Shown piece after piece: positions 40,019 to 49,425 of a stretch of DNA of 64,000 bases (positions are counted from its first letter, which is position 1; every line of letters starts with the position of its first letter). Source of the stretch: Kitasatospora cheerisanensis KCTC 2395 (lineage in GTDB: Bacteria > Actinomycetota > Actinomycetes > Streptomycetales > Streptomycetaceae). The DNA lies in contig NZ_KK853997.1 in assembly GCF_000696185.1 (NCBI RefSeq), forward strand, positions 2,865,604-2,929,603, in the 5' to 3' direction. The position numbers and the translations under genes were made by a program. The notes under the pieces were generated by a model. That model was not told the origin of the DNA, made no database searches, and was given only the letters and a program-made list of their open reading frames with translations.

Positions 40019-42634
40019 TCACAGCCGGGGGTCGACCGGCTCCGACTCCAGGGCCAGCACGGCGAACACCGCCTCGTGCACCCGCCAGAGCGGCTCGCCG
40101 GCCGCCAGCCGGTCCAGCGCCTCCAGGCCGAGCGCGTACTCGCGCAGGGCGAGGGAGCGCTTGTGACCGAGGGAGCGCTGCTTCAGCCGGTCCAACTGCC
40201 GGGTGTAGTCCGGGCCGTAGATGATCCGCAGGTACTCGCGGCCGCGGACCTTCAGGCCGGGCTGGCCCAGCCGCCCGGTGGCGTCCCGGTGCGGAGCCTC
40301 GACCGGCTTGACGACGACGCCCTCGCCGCCCGCGCCGGTCAGCTCCTCCCACCAGGCCACGGCGGCGGCCACCGAGGACTCGTCCTCCGTGTCGACCAGC
40401 ATCCGCCCGGTGCGGTGCAGCACCTGGGCAGCGCCCGCCTCCTCGGCCTGCTGCCGGTCGGCGGCCACCAGCCGGTCGATCAGGTCGAGGTGCTCGGTGT
40501 GCGGGCGCAGCGCCAGGTTGGCGCCCTCGGCGGCGAGCAGCTGGAACGGGGCCAGCCGGATGCCGTCGAGCCCCTCGGTCGGCCAGCAGTAGCGCCGGTA
40601 CGCCTCGGTGAAGGCCAGCGCGTCGGCGGCGCGCTCCTGCTGGCGGTCCGTCAGCTCCGCCACGTCCAGGCCGCGGGCGGCGGCCGCGGCGAGGGCGTCG
40701 ATCGCAGCGGGCAGGGCGGCGCCGGCGGCCGCGCCGACCGCGGCGTACTGGCGGCGCAGCAGTTCGACGGCCTTCAGCGACCAGGGCATCAGCTCGGCGT
40801 CCAGTAGCAGCCAGCCGGTGCCGAGTTCCTCGAACAGGCCGGCCCGCTCGGCGGCGGAGCGCAGCCGGTCGAGGATCGCGCCGGTGAGCTGCTCGTCGGA
40901 GAGGAAGGCGCGGCCGGTCCTGGTCCAGATCGCGCCCGGGCCGGGCAGGCCGAAGCGCCGGTCCAGGGCGGCGTCGTCCCGGGCGGCCAGGACGACGGCG
41001 CGCGAGCCCATGTGCTTCTCCTCGCAGATCACCTGCCGCATCCCGTCGTGCCGGTAGGCGAGGAACGCCTCCTCGGGGTGCTCCAGGAAGCCTTCGCGGC
41101 GGGACGTCGGCGAGGGCGCCATGGTCGGCGGCAGGTAGGCGAGCAGCCGCGGGTCGAGCGCGAAGCGGCTCATCACCTCCAGCGCGGCGGCGGCGTTCTC
41201 CTCCCGGACGGCGACGTTGCCGAGCCGGGCGGTCTCCACCACGCGGCGGCCGGCCACGTCGGCGAGGTCCAGCGGACGGCCCTCCCGGCCGCCGGGCGCG
41301 TCCGCGCGCAGCGGGCGGACCGGCTCGTACCACTCCTGCTCGGCCGGGACGGCGACGATCTCCCGCTCCGGGTAGCGCAGCGCGGTGAGGCTGCCGCCGA
41401 AGACGCAGCCGGTGTCCAGGCAGATGGTGTTGTTGAGGAAGCTGGCCACCGGCACCGGGGTGTGGCCGTAGACCACCAGGGCGCGGCCGCGGTACTCCTC
41501 GGCCCACGGGTAGCGCACCGGCAGGCCGTACTCGTCGGTCTCGCCGGTGGTGTCGCCGTACAGCGCGTGCGAGCGGACCTTGCCGGAGGCCCGGCCGTGG
41601 AACCTCTCTGGCAGGCCGGCGTGGCAGACCACCAGCGCGCCGCCGTCGAGCAGGTAGTGGCTGACCAGGCCGCGCATGAACTCCCGCACCCGGGCCCGGA
41701 ACTCGTCGCTCTCGGCGGACAGCTGGTCGATCGACTCCTGCAGGCCGTGCGAGACGGTGACCTTGCGGCCGCCCATCCAGCGGCCGAGCTTGTTCTCGTG
41801 GTTGCCGGGGACGCAGAGGGCGTGGCCGGACTCGACCATGCCCATCACCAGGCGCAGCACGCCCGGGGTGTCCGGGCCGCGGTCGACCAGGTCGCCGACG
41901 AAGACCGCGGTGCGGCCCTCGGGGTGCGCGGCGTCCACGGCGCGGCCCTGCTCGTCGCGGACGAGCGCGTAGCCGAGCCGGCCGAGCAGGGTCTCCAGCT
42001 CGGAGCGGCAGCCGTGGATGTCGCCGACGATGTCGAACGGGCCGGTCAGGTGCCGCAGGTCGTTGTAGCGCTTCTCCGGGACGATCTCGGCGCGCTCGAT
42101 CTCCTCGACCCCGCGCAGCACGTGCACCTTGCGGAAGCCCTCGCGCTCCAGGCCGCGCAAGGAGCGACGCAGGTCGCGCTGGTGACGGGGTATCACGTGC
42201 GGCGGCAGCTGCCGGTCCGGCCTGGCCCGGTTGCGTTCGGCGCACACCTCGCCGGGGACGTCCAGCACGATGGCGATCGGCAGCACGTGGTGCTCGCGGG
42301 CGATCGCGACCAGCGCCCGGCGGGCGTCCTGCTGGACGTTGGTGGCGTCGACCACGGTGAGCCGGCCGGCCGCGAGCCGCTTGCCGACGATGTAGTGCAG
42401 CACGTCGAACGCGTCGGCGGAGGCGGACTGGTCGTTCTCGTCGTCGGAGACCAGGCCGCGGCAGTAGTCCGAGGAGATCACCTGGGTGGGCAGGAAGTGC
42501 TTCCGGGCGAAGGTCGACTTGCCGGAGCCGGTACTGCCGATCAGCACGACCAGCGAGACGTCGGTGACGGGGAGGCGCCGGGCGCGCGGGGTGCCGGACT
42601 CCGGGGTCCCGACCTCCGGGGTTTCCGTGGTCAT
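40019..42634 (-). CDS. pnkp: Polynucleotide kinase-phosphatase-ligase (bacterial Pnkp)
   Basis: RNA end-healing and sealing enzyme of the bacterial Pnkp/Hen1 repair system. From ATG 42634 the 871 residues hold three modules. A 5'-kinase has P-loop GSTGSGKST (33-41). A binuclear metallophosphatase that removes 2',3'-cyclic and 3' phosphates has DIHGC (about 204), GDLVDRG and GNHE. A C-terminal adenylyltransferase/ligase has nucleophile Lys540 in CEEKHMGSRA. The start overlaps the hen1 stop as ATGA, so translation is coupled and subunits are made together. This is the standard two-gene cassette for repairing RNAs broken by ribotoxins. Confidence 0.95.
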   Translation of the reverse strand: MTTETPEVGTPESGTPRARRLPVTDVSLVVLIGSTGSGKSTFARKHFLPTQVISSDYCRGLVSDDENDQSASADAFDVLHYIVGKRLAAGRLTVVDATNVQQDARRALVAIAREHHVLPIAIVLDVPGEVCAERNRARPDRQLPPHVIPRHQRDLRRSLRGLEREGFRKVHVLRGVEEIERAEIVPEKRYNDLRHLTGPFDIVGDIHGCRSELETLLGRLGYALVRDEQGRAVDAAHPEGRTAVFVGDLVDRGPDTPGVLRLVMGMVESGHALCVPGNHENKLGRWMGGRKVTVSHGLQESIDQLSAESDEFRARVREFMRGLVSHYLLDGGALVVCHAGLPERFHGRASGKVRSHALYGDTTGETDEYGLPVRYPWAEEYRGRALVVYGHTPVPVASFLNNTICLDTGCVFGGSLTALRYPEREIVAVPAEQEWYEPVRPLRADAPGGREGRPLDLADVAGRRVVETARLGNVAVREENAAAALEVMSRFALDPRLLAYLPPTMAPSPTSRREGFLEHPEEAFLAYRHDGMRQVICEEKHMGSRAVVLAARDDAALDRRFGLPGPGAIWTRTGRAFLSDEQLTGAILDRLRSAAERAGLFEELGTGWLLLDAELMPWSLKAVELLRRQYAAVGAAAGAALPAAIDALAAAAARGLDVAELTDRQQERAADALAFTEAYRRYCWPTEGLDGIRLAPFQLLAAEGANLALRPHTEHLDLIDRLVAADRQQAEEAGAAQVLHRTGRMLVDTEDESSVAAAVAWWEELTGAGGEGVVVKPVEAPHRDATGRLGQPGLKVRGREYLRIIYGPDYTRQLDRLKQRSLGHKRSLALREYALGLEALDRLAAGEPLWRVHEAVFAVLALESEPVDPRL

Positions 42635-44340
42635 CGGTTGGCGCTCCCTTCCAGGGCGGGGTCGTTCGACGGGCTGTCGGTGCGGTCGGCGATTGCTGCC
42701 GCGGCGGCGGTTGCTGCTGCCGCGGCGGTAACGGGTTCGGTGCCGGTAACGGGTTCGGCGGTGGTGGCGGGCTCGGCGAGGCGGAAGTGGGCGAGCTGGG
42801 TGGGCGCGCCGACCTCGGGGTCGACCGGGCCGACCGGCTCGAACGCGACCGTGTAGCCGTAGCCGTCGGCCACCTGCTCGGCCCAGGCGGTGAACTCGGC
42901 GCGGCTCCACTCGAAGCGGTGGTCGCCGTGCCGCAGGTGCCCGGCGGGCAGGCTCTCCCAGCGCACGTTGTACTCGGCGTTCGGCGTGGTGACCACGACG
43001 GCGGCGGGGCGGGCCGCGCCGAACACGGCGTACTCCAGCGCGGGCAGCCGGGGCAGGTCGAGGTGCTCGATCACCTCGCACAGCACGGCCGCGTCGTAGC
43101 CCTTCAGCCGGGCGTCGGTGTACGTCAGTGCGCCCTGGACCAGCCGCACCCGGCTGGCCTGACGCTCCGACATCCGGTCCAGGCGCAGCCGGCGCGCGGC
43201 GATCGTCAGCGCCCGGGAGGACACGTCGACGCCGAGCACCTCGGACACCCGGGGCTCCTTGAGCAGCGCACCGACCAACTCGCCCTGCCCACAGCCCAGG
43301 TCGAGCACCCGGGCGGCGCCGGTGCGGGCCAGCGCAGCCAGGATCGCCGTCCGCCGCTGGGAGGCCAGCGACTCGCTGCGCCCGGCGTCGCCGTCGGCCG
43401 GCTCGGAGGCGACGGCTTCGGCGGAGCCTCCCGGCACCGGCTCCTCGGCTGCCTGCGGCGGAGTTGACGCCGCGTCGGCCGCGAGGGCGGTGGTCGTCGG
43501 GTCGGTGTCGGTCACCTCCTCCGGGGTGTCGGGGACGGCGTTGTCGAGTTCCTCGGCCTCGCGGTCGTCAGCCTCGGCCAGTCGGGCCATGGCGAGGCGT
43601 TCCATCGCTAGCCTGGTCAGCGACCAGCGGCGGGACAGGTAGCGACGGGCGATCAGGGCCCGTTCGGGGTGGTCGGCCAGCCAGCCCTGACCGGCCGCCA
43701 GCAGCTTGTCGACCTCGTCGGGCGCGACCCAGTAGTGCTTGGCGCCGTCCAGCACCGGCAGCAGCACGTACAGGTGCTGGAGCGCGTCGGCGAGCCGCAG
43801 GGTGCCGGTGAGTTCGAGCCGCACGTACCGGGAGTCGCCCCACTCGGGGAAGGACTCGTCCAGCGGGACGGGCGTGGCTTCGACCTGCCAGCCCAGCGGG
43901 GCGAACAGCCGCTCCACCAGGGCCGGCCCGTCGCCGGCCACCGGGACGGCGGGCAGTTCGATCCGCAACGGCAGGGCGCGGCCGGGCAGTTCGGGGCGGT
44001 GCGTGCACTCGCCCTTCATCGCGGACCGGAACACCGTGCGCAGCGCCACCGCGAGCAGCGAGGACGCGGCGTACGGCCGGTCGTTGACGTACTCGGCGAG
44101 CGCGAGGTCGGGCGATCCGGAGCGGCCCTTGCCGCGGCCGTGCCGCAGCAGCGCCGCGGGGTCGACCTCCAGCAGCAGCGCGGCGGTGCACGTCCGTTCC
44201 CCGGACTCGGGGTAGAAGACGTGCGCGGTTCCGTGCGCGGTGGGGAAGCGCTGCACCTTGTCGGGGTGCTTGTGCAGCAGGAAGCCCAGGTCGGAGGCAG
44301 GATGCTCGGCTGCGCCGGTGGTGGAGATCGATACGAACAC
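42631..44340 (-). CDS. hen1: Hen1: RNA 3'-terminal ribose 2'-O-methyltransferase
   Basis: Methylates the 2'-OH at the break before Pnkp seals it, making the site resistant to new cuts. The 569-residue protein has an N-terminal ligase-activating half (about 1-255) and an acidic, Ala/Thr-rich linker (about 255-325). The methyltransferase half has AdoMet motif DLGCGQGEL (about 347) and the Mn-binding set [10 protein letters not shown] (about 420) with [12 protein letters not shown] (about 466). A low-complexity Ala/Thr tail follows. The GTG start lacks a Shine-Dalgarno; CATACT 7 bases before could be the -10 of a leaderless message. The gene is divergent from dapD. Confidence 0.94.
   Translation of the reverse strand: MFVSISTTGAAEHPASDLGFLLHKHPDKVQRFPTAHGTAHVFYPESGERTCTAALLLEVDPAALLRHGRGKGRSGSPDLALAEYVNDRPYAASSLLAVALRTVFRSAMKGECTHRPELPGRALPLRIELPAVPVAGDGPALVERLFAPLGWQVEATPVPLDESFPEWGDSRYVRLELTGTLRLADALQHLYVLLPVLDGAKHYWVAPDEVDKLLAAGQGWLADHPERALIARRYLSRRWSLTRLAMERLAMARLAEADDREAEELDNAVPDTPEEVTDTDPTTTALAADAASTPPQAAEEPVPGGSAEAVASEPADGDAGRSESLASQRRTAILAALARTGAARVLDLGCGQGELVGALLKEPRVSEVLGVDVSSRALTIAARRLRLDRMSERQASRVRLVQGALTYTDARLKGYDAAVLCEVIEHLDLPRLPALEYAVFGAARPAAVVVTTPNAEYNVRWESLPAGHLRHGDHRFEWSRAEFTAWAEQVADGYGYTVAFEPVGPVDPEVGAPTQLAHFRLAEPATTAEPVTGTEPVTAAAAATAAAAAIADRTDSPSNDPALEGSANR
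42727..42758. repeat. Two 18-base units inside the hen1 3' end
   Basis: GGTAACGGGTTCGG occurs at 42727-42740 and 42745-42758, period 18. It encodes the repeated EPVTGT / EPVTAA in the tail of Hen1, next to a GCC/GCT-rich Ala run, and suggests slippage. Confidence 0.6.
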
Positions 44341-44441
44341 CCGGTCGAGTATGGCCGGAGGGGTTGTCCGGGGGCATCAGGTTTTGTCCGTCCGGTGAGC
44401 GTGTTGGTCAGCCCTTGCCCCGATTGGTTAACGTGCGGGAT

Positions 44442-45431
44442 GTGACTGCTGAGACCTCCACTTCCGCAAGCGGTGCGGTGGCCGCCGGCCTGGCGACCAT
44501 CGCCGCCGACGGCACCGTCCTCGACACCTGGTTCCCCGCGCCCGAACTGGCCGCCTCCCCCGGCCCGTCGGGCACTGTCCGGCTGAGCGCCGAGGAGGCC
44601 GAGCGGGCGCTCGGCCCGGGCGCCGCCGAGGCGCTGCGCGCCGACGGGCGGCGCGGCGTCGAGGTGGTGGCGGTGCGCACCGTGATCTCCTCGCTGGACG
44701 AGAAGCCGCTGGACGCGCACGACGTCTACCTGCGGCTGCACCTGCTCTCCTCCCGTCTGGTGAAGCCGCACGGCCAGAACCTGGACGGCATCTTCGGCCT
44801 GCTGGCGAACGTCGCCTGGACGTCGATCGGCCCGGTGCCGGTCGGCAACGTCGAGCAGGCCCGGCTGGCGGTGCGCGCCCAGGGCGGGCAGCTCGCCGTG
44901 TACGGCATCGACAAGTTCCCGCGGATGACCGACTACGTGACGCCGAGCGGGGTGCGCGTCGCGCACGCCGACCGGGTCCGCCTGGGCGCGCACCTGGCCG
45001 AGGGCACCACCGTGATGCACGAGGGCTTCGTCAACTTCAACGCGGGCACCCTGGGCACCTCGATGGTCGAGGGCCGGATCAGCGCGGGAGTCGTGGTCGG
45101 CGACCACAGCGACATCGGCGGCGGCGCGTCGATCATGGGCACCCTGTCCGGCGGCGGCAAGCAGGTCGTCTCGGTGGGCGAGCGCTGCCTGCTGGGCGCC
45201 AACGCCGGCATCGGCATCTCGCTGGGCAACGACTGCGTGGTGGAGGCGGGCCTGTACGTCACCGCCGGCACCCGCGTCACCGCCCCGGACGGCACCGTGG
45301 CGAAGGCGGTGGAGCTGTCCGGCCAGGACAACCTGCTGTTCCGCCGCAACTCGCAGTCCGGCGCGGTCGAGGTGATCGCCCGGACCGGCTCGTGGGGCGG
45401 TCTGAACGCGGATCTGCACGCGCACAACTGA
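44442..45431 (+). CDS. dapD: 2,3,4,5-tetrahydropyridine-2,6-dicarboxylate N-succinyltransferase
   Basis: Succinylates tetrahydrodipicolinate in lysine/meso-diaminopimelate synthesis. GTG 44442 gives 329 residues starting [20 protein letters not shown], as in other streptomycete DapD proteins. TAACGT lies 7 bases upstream, so a leaderless message is possible. The left-handed beta-helix hexapeptides are seen in [38 protein letters not shown] and [15 protein letters not shown]. It is divergent from hen1 and followed by a strong hairpin. Confidence 0.94.
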   Translation: MTAETSTSASGAVAAGLATIAADGTVLDTWFPAPELAASPGPSGTVRLSAEEAERALGPGAAEALRADGRRGVEVVAVRTVISSLDEKPLDAHDVYLRLHLLSSRLVKPHGQNLDGIFGLLANVAWTSIGPVPVGNVEQARLAVRAQGGQLAVYGIDKFPRMTDYVTPSGVRVAHADRVRLGAHLAEGTTVMHEGFVNFNAGTLGTSMVEGRISAGVVVGDHSDIGGGASIMGTLSGGGKQVVSVGERCLLGANAGIGISLGNDCVVEAGLYVTAGTRVTAPDGTVAKAVELSGQDNLLFRRNSQSGAVEVIARTGSWGGLNADLHAHN

Positions 45432-45498
45432 TCTCCTTCCCGGTCCGGTCCGGTCGGCGGTCGCACCGCGGCCGCTGCGGTGGTCCGGGTGCGCCCTC

Positions 45499-45528
45499 CC
45501 CCCGCTCGGCGCTGTAGCCGAGCGGGGG
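45499..45528 (+). terminator. Terminator after dapD
   Basis: Perfect 12-bp stem CCCCCGCTCGGC / GCCGAGCGGGGG with a 6-base loop, 68 bases past the stop. Confidence 0.75.
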
Positions 45529-45653
45529 CCGGGCTCGCAAACTCGGCTCACCCCTGGGGCTTACCGCGCGCGGGGGTTGGCCCGCTACGGGTGGTCCGGG
45601 GTGACCGCGCGCGGCGGGGACTCGTTGGACGGGCGGCGTCGACACCCGGCGCT

Positions 45654-46505
45654 TCACACCGCACCACCGAGCTGAAGGGGCCCCCTCATGTCCGAGCCCT
45701 GGACCGAGCCGCCCGCACCGGGCACCGCCACGGGCGGCGCGCCCGTCACCACCAAGTCGCTGCTGGAGCAGATGCAGGAGCTGCTCGCCTCGATCAACAC
45801 CGACCTGGCCGGACTCGACTCCGACCTGCGGGAGTCCGAGCCGCGCAGCGGGCCGGACGGCTCCGCCCTCGGCTGAGCGCAGGAGGCCGGAATCGGCGGG
45901 CCCAGCGGGACCACGAGCCTCGGCTCGCCCCGCCGGGCCCCGCCCGGCGGCGCGCCGCCCTCCGGCACCGCTCCGCCCCCGGGCACGGCCCCGCTCCCCG
46001 CCGGCCCAACTGCCGTCTCCGCGCCGTCCGGTGACGTTCCGTCGCCGGTCGCCAGCCGCTGCTCGCGCAGCAACTCGGCCACCAGGTCGCGGCATTCGGA
46101 GTTCGCGTCGAGCCCGTCGATGCAGCTCCAGTACAGGCTCTCGGTGTCGGCGCCGCAGGCCAGCACCACCAGATTCTCGCCGGCCTCCTCCAGCAGCCCG
46201 GCGAGCTCCACCAGCACCGGTTCCAGCTCACCGAGTTCGGTGAGCCGCCCGACCGGCGCGGGTGCGGGCCCGGGCCCGTCGGGGTCGGCCCGGCCCGTCT
46301 GCCGCAGGCAGCTCGCGGTGTGCGCGCCGGCCTCGGACAGCAACTGCCCGAGGGTGGCGAACTCCTCGCCCTCGAGGTCGGCGATCCGCGCCCCGACGGC
46401 CTCGGTGACCAGCCCGGACTGCCGGGCCCCGTGCAGGATGTCCGCCGTGGCCCGGGCCTCGGCCAGGTCGTGCCGGACGGCCTTGATCAGTCGCAGTGCC
46501 TCCAC
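45654..46505 (-). CDS. DUF6099-like protein with long C-terminal extension
   Basis: The first 150 residues of this 283-residue frame form a helical domain with a conserved patch VVLACGADTESLYWSCIDGLD (about 112-132), which I recognise as resembling DUF6099 proteins of streptomycetes; function unknown. From about residue 155 the frame becomes a Gly/Pro-rich run and then a Ser-rich tail (SSSCICSSSDLVV) that lies opposite the well-biased small gene at 45688-45876. The tail looks like read-through of non-coding antisense. A lost stop codon or an indel near 45880-46030 may have extended the frame. Start MEALRLIKAV is reliable. Confidence 0.7.
   Translation of the reverse strand: MEALRLIKAVRHDLAEARATADILHGARQSGLVTEAVGARIADLEGEEFATLGQLLSEAGAHTASCLRQTGRADPDGPGPAPAPVGRLTELGELEPVLVELAGLLEEAGENLVVLACGADTESLYWSCIDGLDANSECRDLVAELLREQRLATGDGTSPDGAETAVGPAGSGAVPGGGAVPEGGAPPGGARRGEPRLVVPLGPPIPASCAQPRAEPSGPLRGSDSRRSESSPARSVLIEASSSCICSSSDLVVTGAPPVAVPGAGGSVQGSDMRGPLQLGGAV
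45688..45876 (+). CDS. Small acidic protein, 62 residues
   Basis: ATG 45688 has GAAGGGG about 7 bases upstream, and almost every codon ends in G or C, so the frame looks truly coding. The product has a Pro/Ala-rich start, then a helix LLEQMQELLASINTDLAGLDSDL (about 25-47), and a charged tail. No family is recognised. The whole gene lies inside the antisense 3' extension of the DUF6099-like frame. Confidence 0.6.
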   Translation: MSEPWTEPPAPGTATGGAPVTTKSLLEQMQELLASINTDLAGLDSDLRESEPRSGPDGSALG

Positions 46506-46705
46506 GGTGTGCTCCCCTCGTTCCCGCCGCCGTCCGTCGGCGGTCGGTCAGGGGCTCAGCGTGCCGCCGCCGGCCGGGCGTTCCCAGCGGATTCGCCGCG
46601 CCTGTGGACAACCCCGCCCTGTGGAAAACCCGGGTCCTCCGCAGGAGGGAAATTCGGACGAATCTCCCGCCCGCCGGGAAACGGTCGGCCGCGCCCCGAC
46701 CGGCG

Positions 46706-47032
46706 TCAGGGCGCCGGGAACCGGCTCTCGTTGCGCTCGATCTTCTCCGCCAGCGCCCGCAGCGGGTCCACCTCCAGCACGGTGCACAGTTGCAGCAGGT
46801 AGGCCAGCACGTCGGCGACCTCGTCGCGGACCCGGTGCGCCGTGTCCGGGTCGGCCATCACCGCGCCAGCCTGTTCGGGCGTCAGCCACTGGAAGACCTC
46901 CAGCAGTTCTCCGGCCTCGACGGTCAGCGCCGAGGCCAGGTTCTTCGGGGTGTGGAACGGCTGCCAGTTCCGGGCGGCCGCGAACTCGGCCAGCCTCCGC
47001 TGGAGTTCGGGCACCGTCAGTTCGTCGCTCAT
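46706..47032 (-). CDS. MazG-like nucleotide pyrophosphohydrolase
   Basis: A 108-residue all-alpha NTP-PPase of the MazG/dCTPase-like group, which cleaves (d)NTPs, often odd or damaged ones, to monophosphates. The metal-binding signature EAGELLEVFQW (about 38-48) and the later RDEVADVLAYLLQLC are intact, and helix 1 FAAARNWQPFHTPKNLASAL matches the family. The start ATG 47032 overlaps the stop of the upstream ATPase gene (ATGA), so the two are translated together. Confidence 0.88.
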   Translation of the reverse strand: MSDELTVPELQRRLAEFAAARNWQPFHTPKNLASALTVEAGELLEVFQWLTPEQAGAVMADPDTAHRVRDEVADVLAYLLQLCTVLEVDPLRALAEKIERNESRFPAP

Positions 47033-48390
47033 TCCCCCAGGTCTACCACCGCGGTCTCGCCCCGCGCGGCGCCCTGGACGGGCACCCGGGCGGCGGGTTC
47101 GGCGCGGCGCAGCAGGCTGTGGCCGGTGGCCGGGTCGCGGCGGCACTCGACCAGGTCGACGCCGTCCGCGCCGAGCGCCGGGCCCGGGTCCTGGAGGGTG
47201 GCGAGCAGCCGGATGTCGCCCTTGCCGGTGACTTCGCGGGCCAGTCGCAGCAGCGCGGCGATCTGGTCGACCGCCAGGCCGGCGCCGAGGTCCTCCGCGA
47301 GCAGCACCAACTGGCGGTGCGCGTCCGGGACTTCGGCGGCCGGGTCGACGTCGATCACGTCGGCGCCGGTGAGCAGGACGGCGGCGAAGGCGAGCAGCCG
47401 GAGCATGCCGTCGGAGGCCTGGTCGGCGCCGGTGCGGCCGAGCACGCCCTCGTCGAAGACGGCGATCAGCCGCTGCTGCGCGCCCTCGCCGCGGCGGGCG
47501 ACGTCCAGGCCGAGCAGCGGGTGCGGGGCGGCGGCCTGGACGGTGCGCAGCAGCCGGGCCCAGCGGCGCTGGCACTCCTGCTTGAGGCGGCCGAGGACGG
47601 CGGAGATGTTGGCGGCGGTGCCGAGCAGCCGGGCGTGCGGTTCGGGCCGTGCCCAGCCGCGCATCGCGGCGGGCACCGGGTGCAGGGCGAACACTTCGCG
47701 CAGCGAGGTGAGCAGCTGTTCGGAGGCGGCCAGCACCTTGCGTTCGCCGTTGGACGATCCGGCTACGCGCAGCGGGAGTTGGGCGGTGATCAGGCTGCTG
47801 CTGGACAGGGGTGCGCGGATGTCGCCCTGCCGGGAGTCGTTGTGCCAGGTGACGTTGACGCGGCCGCGGGCGAGGTCCTGTTCGCCGGTCTCCATCAGGG
47901 TCCGGCCGTCCAGGGTGAGCCATTCGCGGGCGATCCGGACCCGTTCGTCGGTGCGCACCACCACTTCGAGCCGGATCGATCCGACGGCGGAGCGGACGGT
48001 GCAGCCCAGGATGATCGCGTTGCGTCCGTGCGGCACGCAGCCGGCGAGTCCGCCGCGCACGGGGACGGCGAGCGGGCCGCCGGGGGCGCCGGTGCCGTCC
48101 AGCGAGGGTCTGATCTCCTCGCCGAGGGCGAGCCGGGAGAGCACGCCGAGCGCGTCCAGCGCGTTGGACTTGCCCGCCCCGGACGGGCCGTGGAGGACGG
48201 TCAGCGGCGACAGCGGCAGGGTGGCGCGGCGGTAGGACTTGAAGGACGTCAGCCGCAGCTCCTCGACGGTCGGGCGCTTCACCTGGGTGGCGGGCTCCGC
48301 GGGCGGGCGCCGGCCCGGGAGGGCGGAGGAGCGGTCGGACGGCCCGACCGGGGGCGGGGCCAAGGGGGCTTCGCTGGTCACTCCGTGCAC
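47029..48390 (-). CDS. RecF/SMC-like AAA-family ATPase
   Basis: A 453-residue protein with an ABC-type ATP-binding fold. Walker A is GPSGAGKSNALDALG (about 68-82), after LRLTSFKSYRRATLPLSPLTVLHG as in RecF-like proteins. The signature-like region TGADQASDGMLRLLAFAA (about 325) is followed by Walker-B-like RQLVLLAEDLGAGL (about 364-377). The middle is too short for a long coiled coil. Start may be GTG 48390 or GTG 48381. Its overlap with the MazG-like gene suggests a joint role in nucleic-acid or nucleotide quality control, which is inference. Confidence 0.78.
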   Translation of the reverse strand: MHGVTSEAPLAPPPVGPSDRSSALPGRRPPAEPATQVKRPTVEELRLTSFKSYRRATLPLSPLTVLHGPSGAGKSNALDALGVLSRLALGEEIRPSLDGTGAPGGPLAVPVRGGLAGCVPHGRNAIILGCTVRSAVGSIRLEVVVRTDERVRIAREWLTLDGRTLMETGEQDLARGRVNVTWHNDSRQGDIRAPLSSSSLITAQLPLRVAGSSNGERKVLAASEQLLTSLREVFALHPVPAAMRGWARPEPHARLLGTAANISAVLGRLKQECQRRWARLLRTVQAAAPHPLLGLDVARRGEGAQQRLIAVFDEGVLGRTGADQASDGMLRLLAFAAVLLTGADVIDVDPAAEVPDAHRQLVLLAEDLGAGLAVDQIAALLRLAREVTGKGDIRLLATLQDPGPALGADGVDLVECRRDPATGHSLLRRAEPAARVPVQGAARGETAVVDLGE

Positions 48391-48479
48391 TCTAGGCCCG
48401 CACTGAGCTGGAGAAACGTCTCTCCTGACGCCCTTTCACCCCTTCGAGTCCCAACCGTCGCGGGCCCCCTGGCGGTGTG

Positions 48480-49310
48480 TCACTCGTACGCGGTGATCCG
48501 CACCGAACCGGTGACCTCGACCGGCTCGGGCAGCGCGTCCAGGGCGGCGGCCAGCGCGGCGGGGTCGGTGTGCCAGGCGCTCGGGCCCATCCCGACCACG
48601 GCGGCGGCGTCCGTCCGGGACAGCCGCAGCGCGAACTCCACCTCCGTGCGCCCCACCGGCGTGAACCACGGGCCGAGCTTCTCCTCGATCCGCCGGTCCT
48701 TGTCCTCGTCCACCGACAGCAGGCCCAGCGTGCCGACCAGTTCGCGCAGGTGACGGGAGGTCGGGGCGGCCACCAGCAGCCGGCCGCCGGGGCGCAGCAC
48801 CCGGCGCATCTCCGGGCCGTTGCGCGGGGCGAACACGTTCAGCAGCACGTCCGCCGCGCCGTCCCGCAGCGGGAGCGGACGCCACGCGTCGCACACCACC
48901 GCGCCGATCCTCGGGTGCGCCTTCGCGGCGCGCCGCAGCGCGTACTTCGACAGGTCCAGGGCGGCGCCCGCCGCGCCGGGCCGCGCCTCCAGCACCCGCG
49001 CCAGGTAGTGGCCGGTGCCCGCCCCCAGGTCGGCCACCAGGCCGGTGTCCGCGGCGACCTCGGCCGCGGCCCCGGCGAGCGCCCGCTCCAGCGGGCCGTA
49101 GTGGCCGGCCGCCAGGAAGGCGCTGCGGGCGGCGACCATCTCCGCGGTGTCGGCGGTGCCCGCCTTCGCGTCGCCGGCCAGCAGGCTGACGTAGCCCTGC
49201 CGGGCCTGGTCGAAGCCGTGGCCCTGCGGACAGCGCAGCGTGCGGCCGTCCAGCGTCAGTGGGCGGGCGCAGTGCGGGCAGACCAGGTAGGGCTCGATGT
49301 CCTGCAGCAA
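48480..49310 (-). CDS. 23S rRNA (guanine-N1) methyltransferase, RlmA/TlrB family
   Basis: Methylates a guanine in helix 35 or hairpin 748 of 23S rRNA; some members confer tylosin-type macrolide resistance. The 276-residue protein has the zinc ribbon CPHC...CPQGHGFD (Cys11, Cys14, Cys27, His31), ARQGYVSLL, the AdoMet motif DLGAGTGHYL (about 94), and CDAWRPLPLRDGAADVLLNVFAPRN. The apparent start is TTG 49310. Whether it is G745 (RlmA-I) or G748 (RlmA-II) type cannot be told by eye. No macrolide cluster is nearby. Confidence 0.88.
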   Translation of the reverse strand: MLQDIEPYLVCPHCARPLTLDGRTLRCPQGHGFDQARQGYVSLLAGDAKAGTADTAEMVAARSAFLAAGHYGPLERALAGAAAEVAADTGLVADLGAGTGHYLARVLEARPGAAGAALDLSKYALRRAAKAHPRIGAVVCDAWRPLPLRDGAADVLLNVFAPRNGPEMRRVLRPGGRLLVAAPTSRHLRELVGTLGLLSVDEDKDRRIEEKLGPWFTPVGRTEVEFALRLSRTDAAAVVGMGPSAWHTDPAALAAALDALPEPVEVTGSVRITAYE

Positions 49311-49425
49311 CTCGGTCGCATCCTCGCGGGATCGTCAGGGGCCGGGGGAACGTCGAGGGTATCCCGGCTGCGGACGCCTCGTCGCTCTCCCTGCCCCTGA
49401 CCTGCGGTCCGACCGGTCCGGCGGC

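Noticed and set aside
47029..48390. Naming the ATPase as RecF or as a known defence ATPase
   Set aside because: It lacks the full RecF pattern and no toxin or TOPRIM partner is adjacent; only the general ATPase class is supported.
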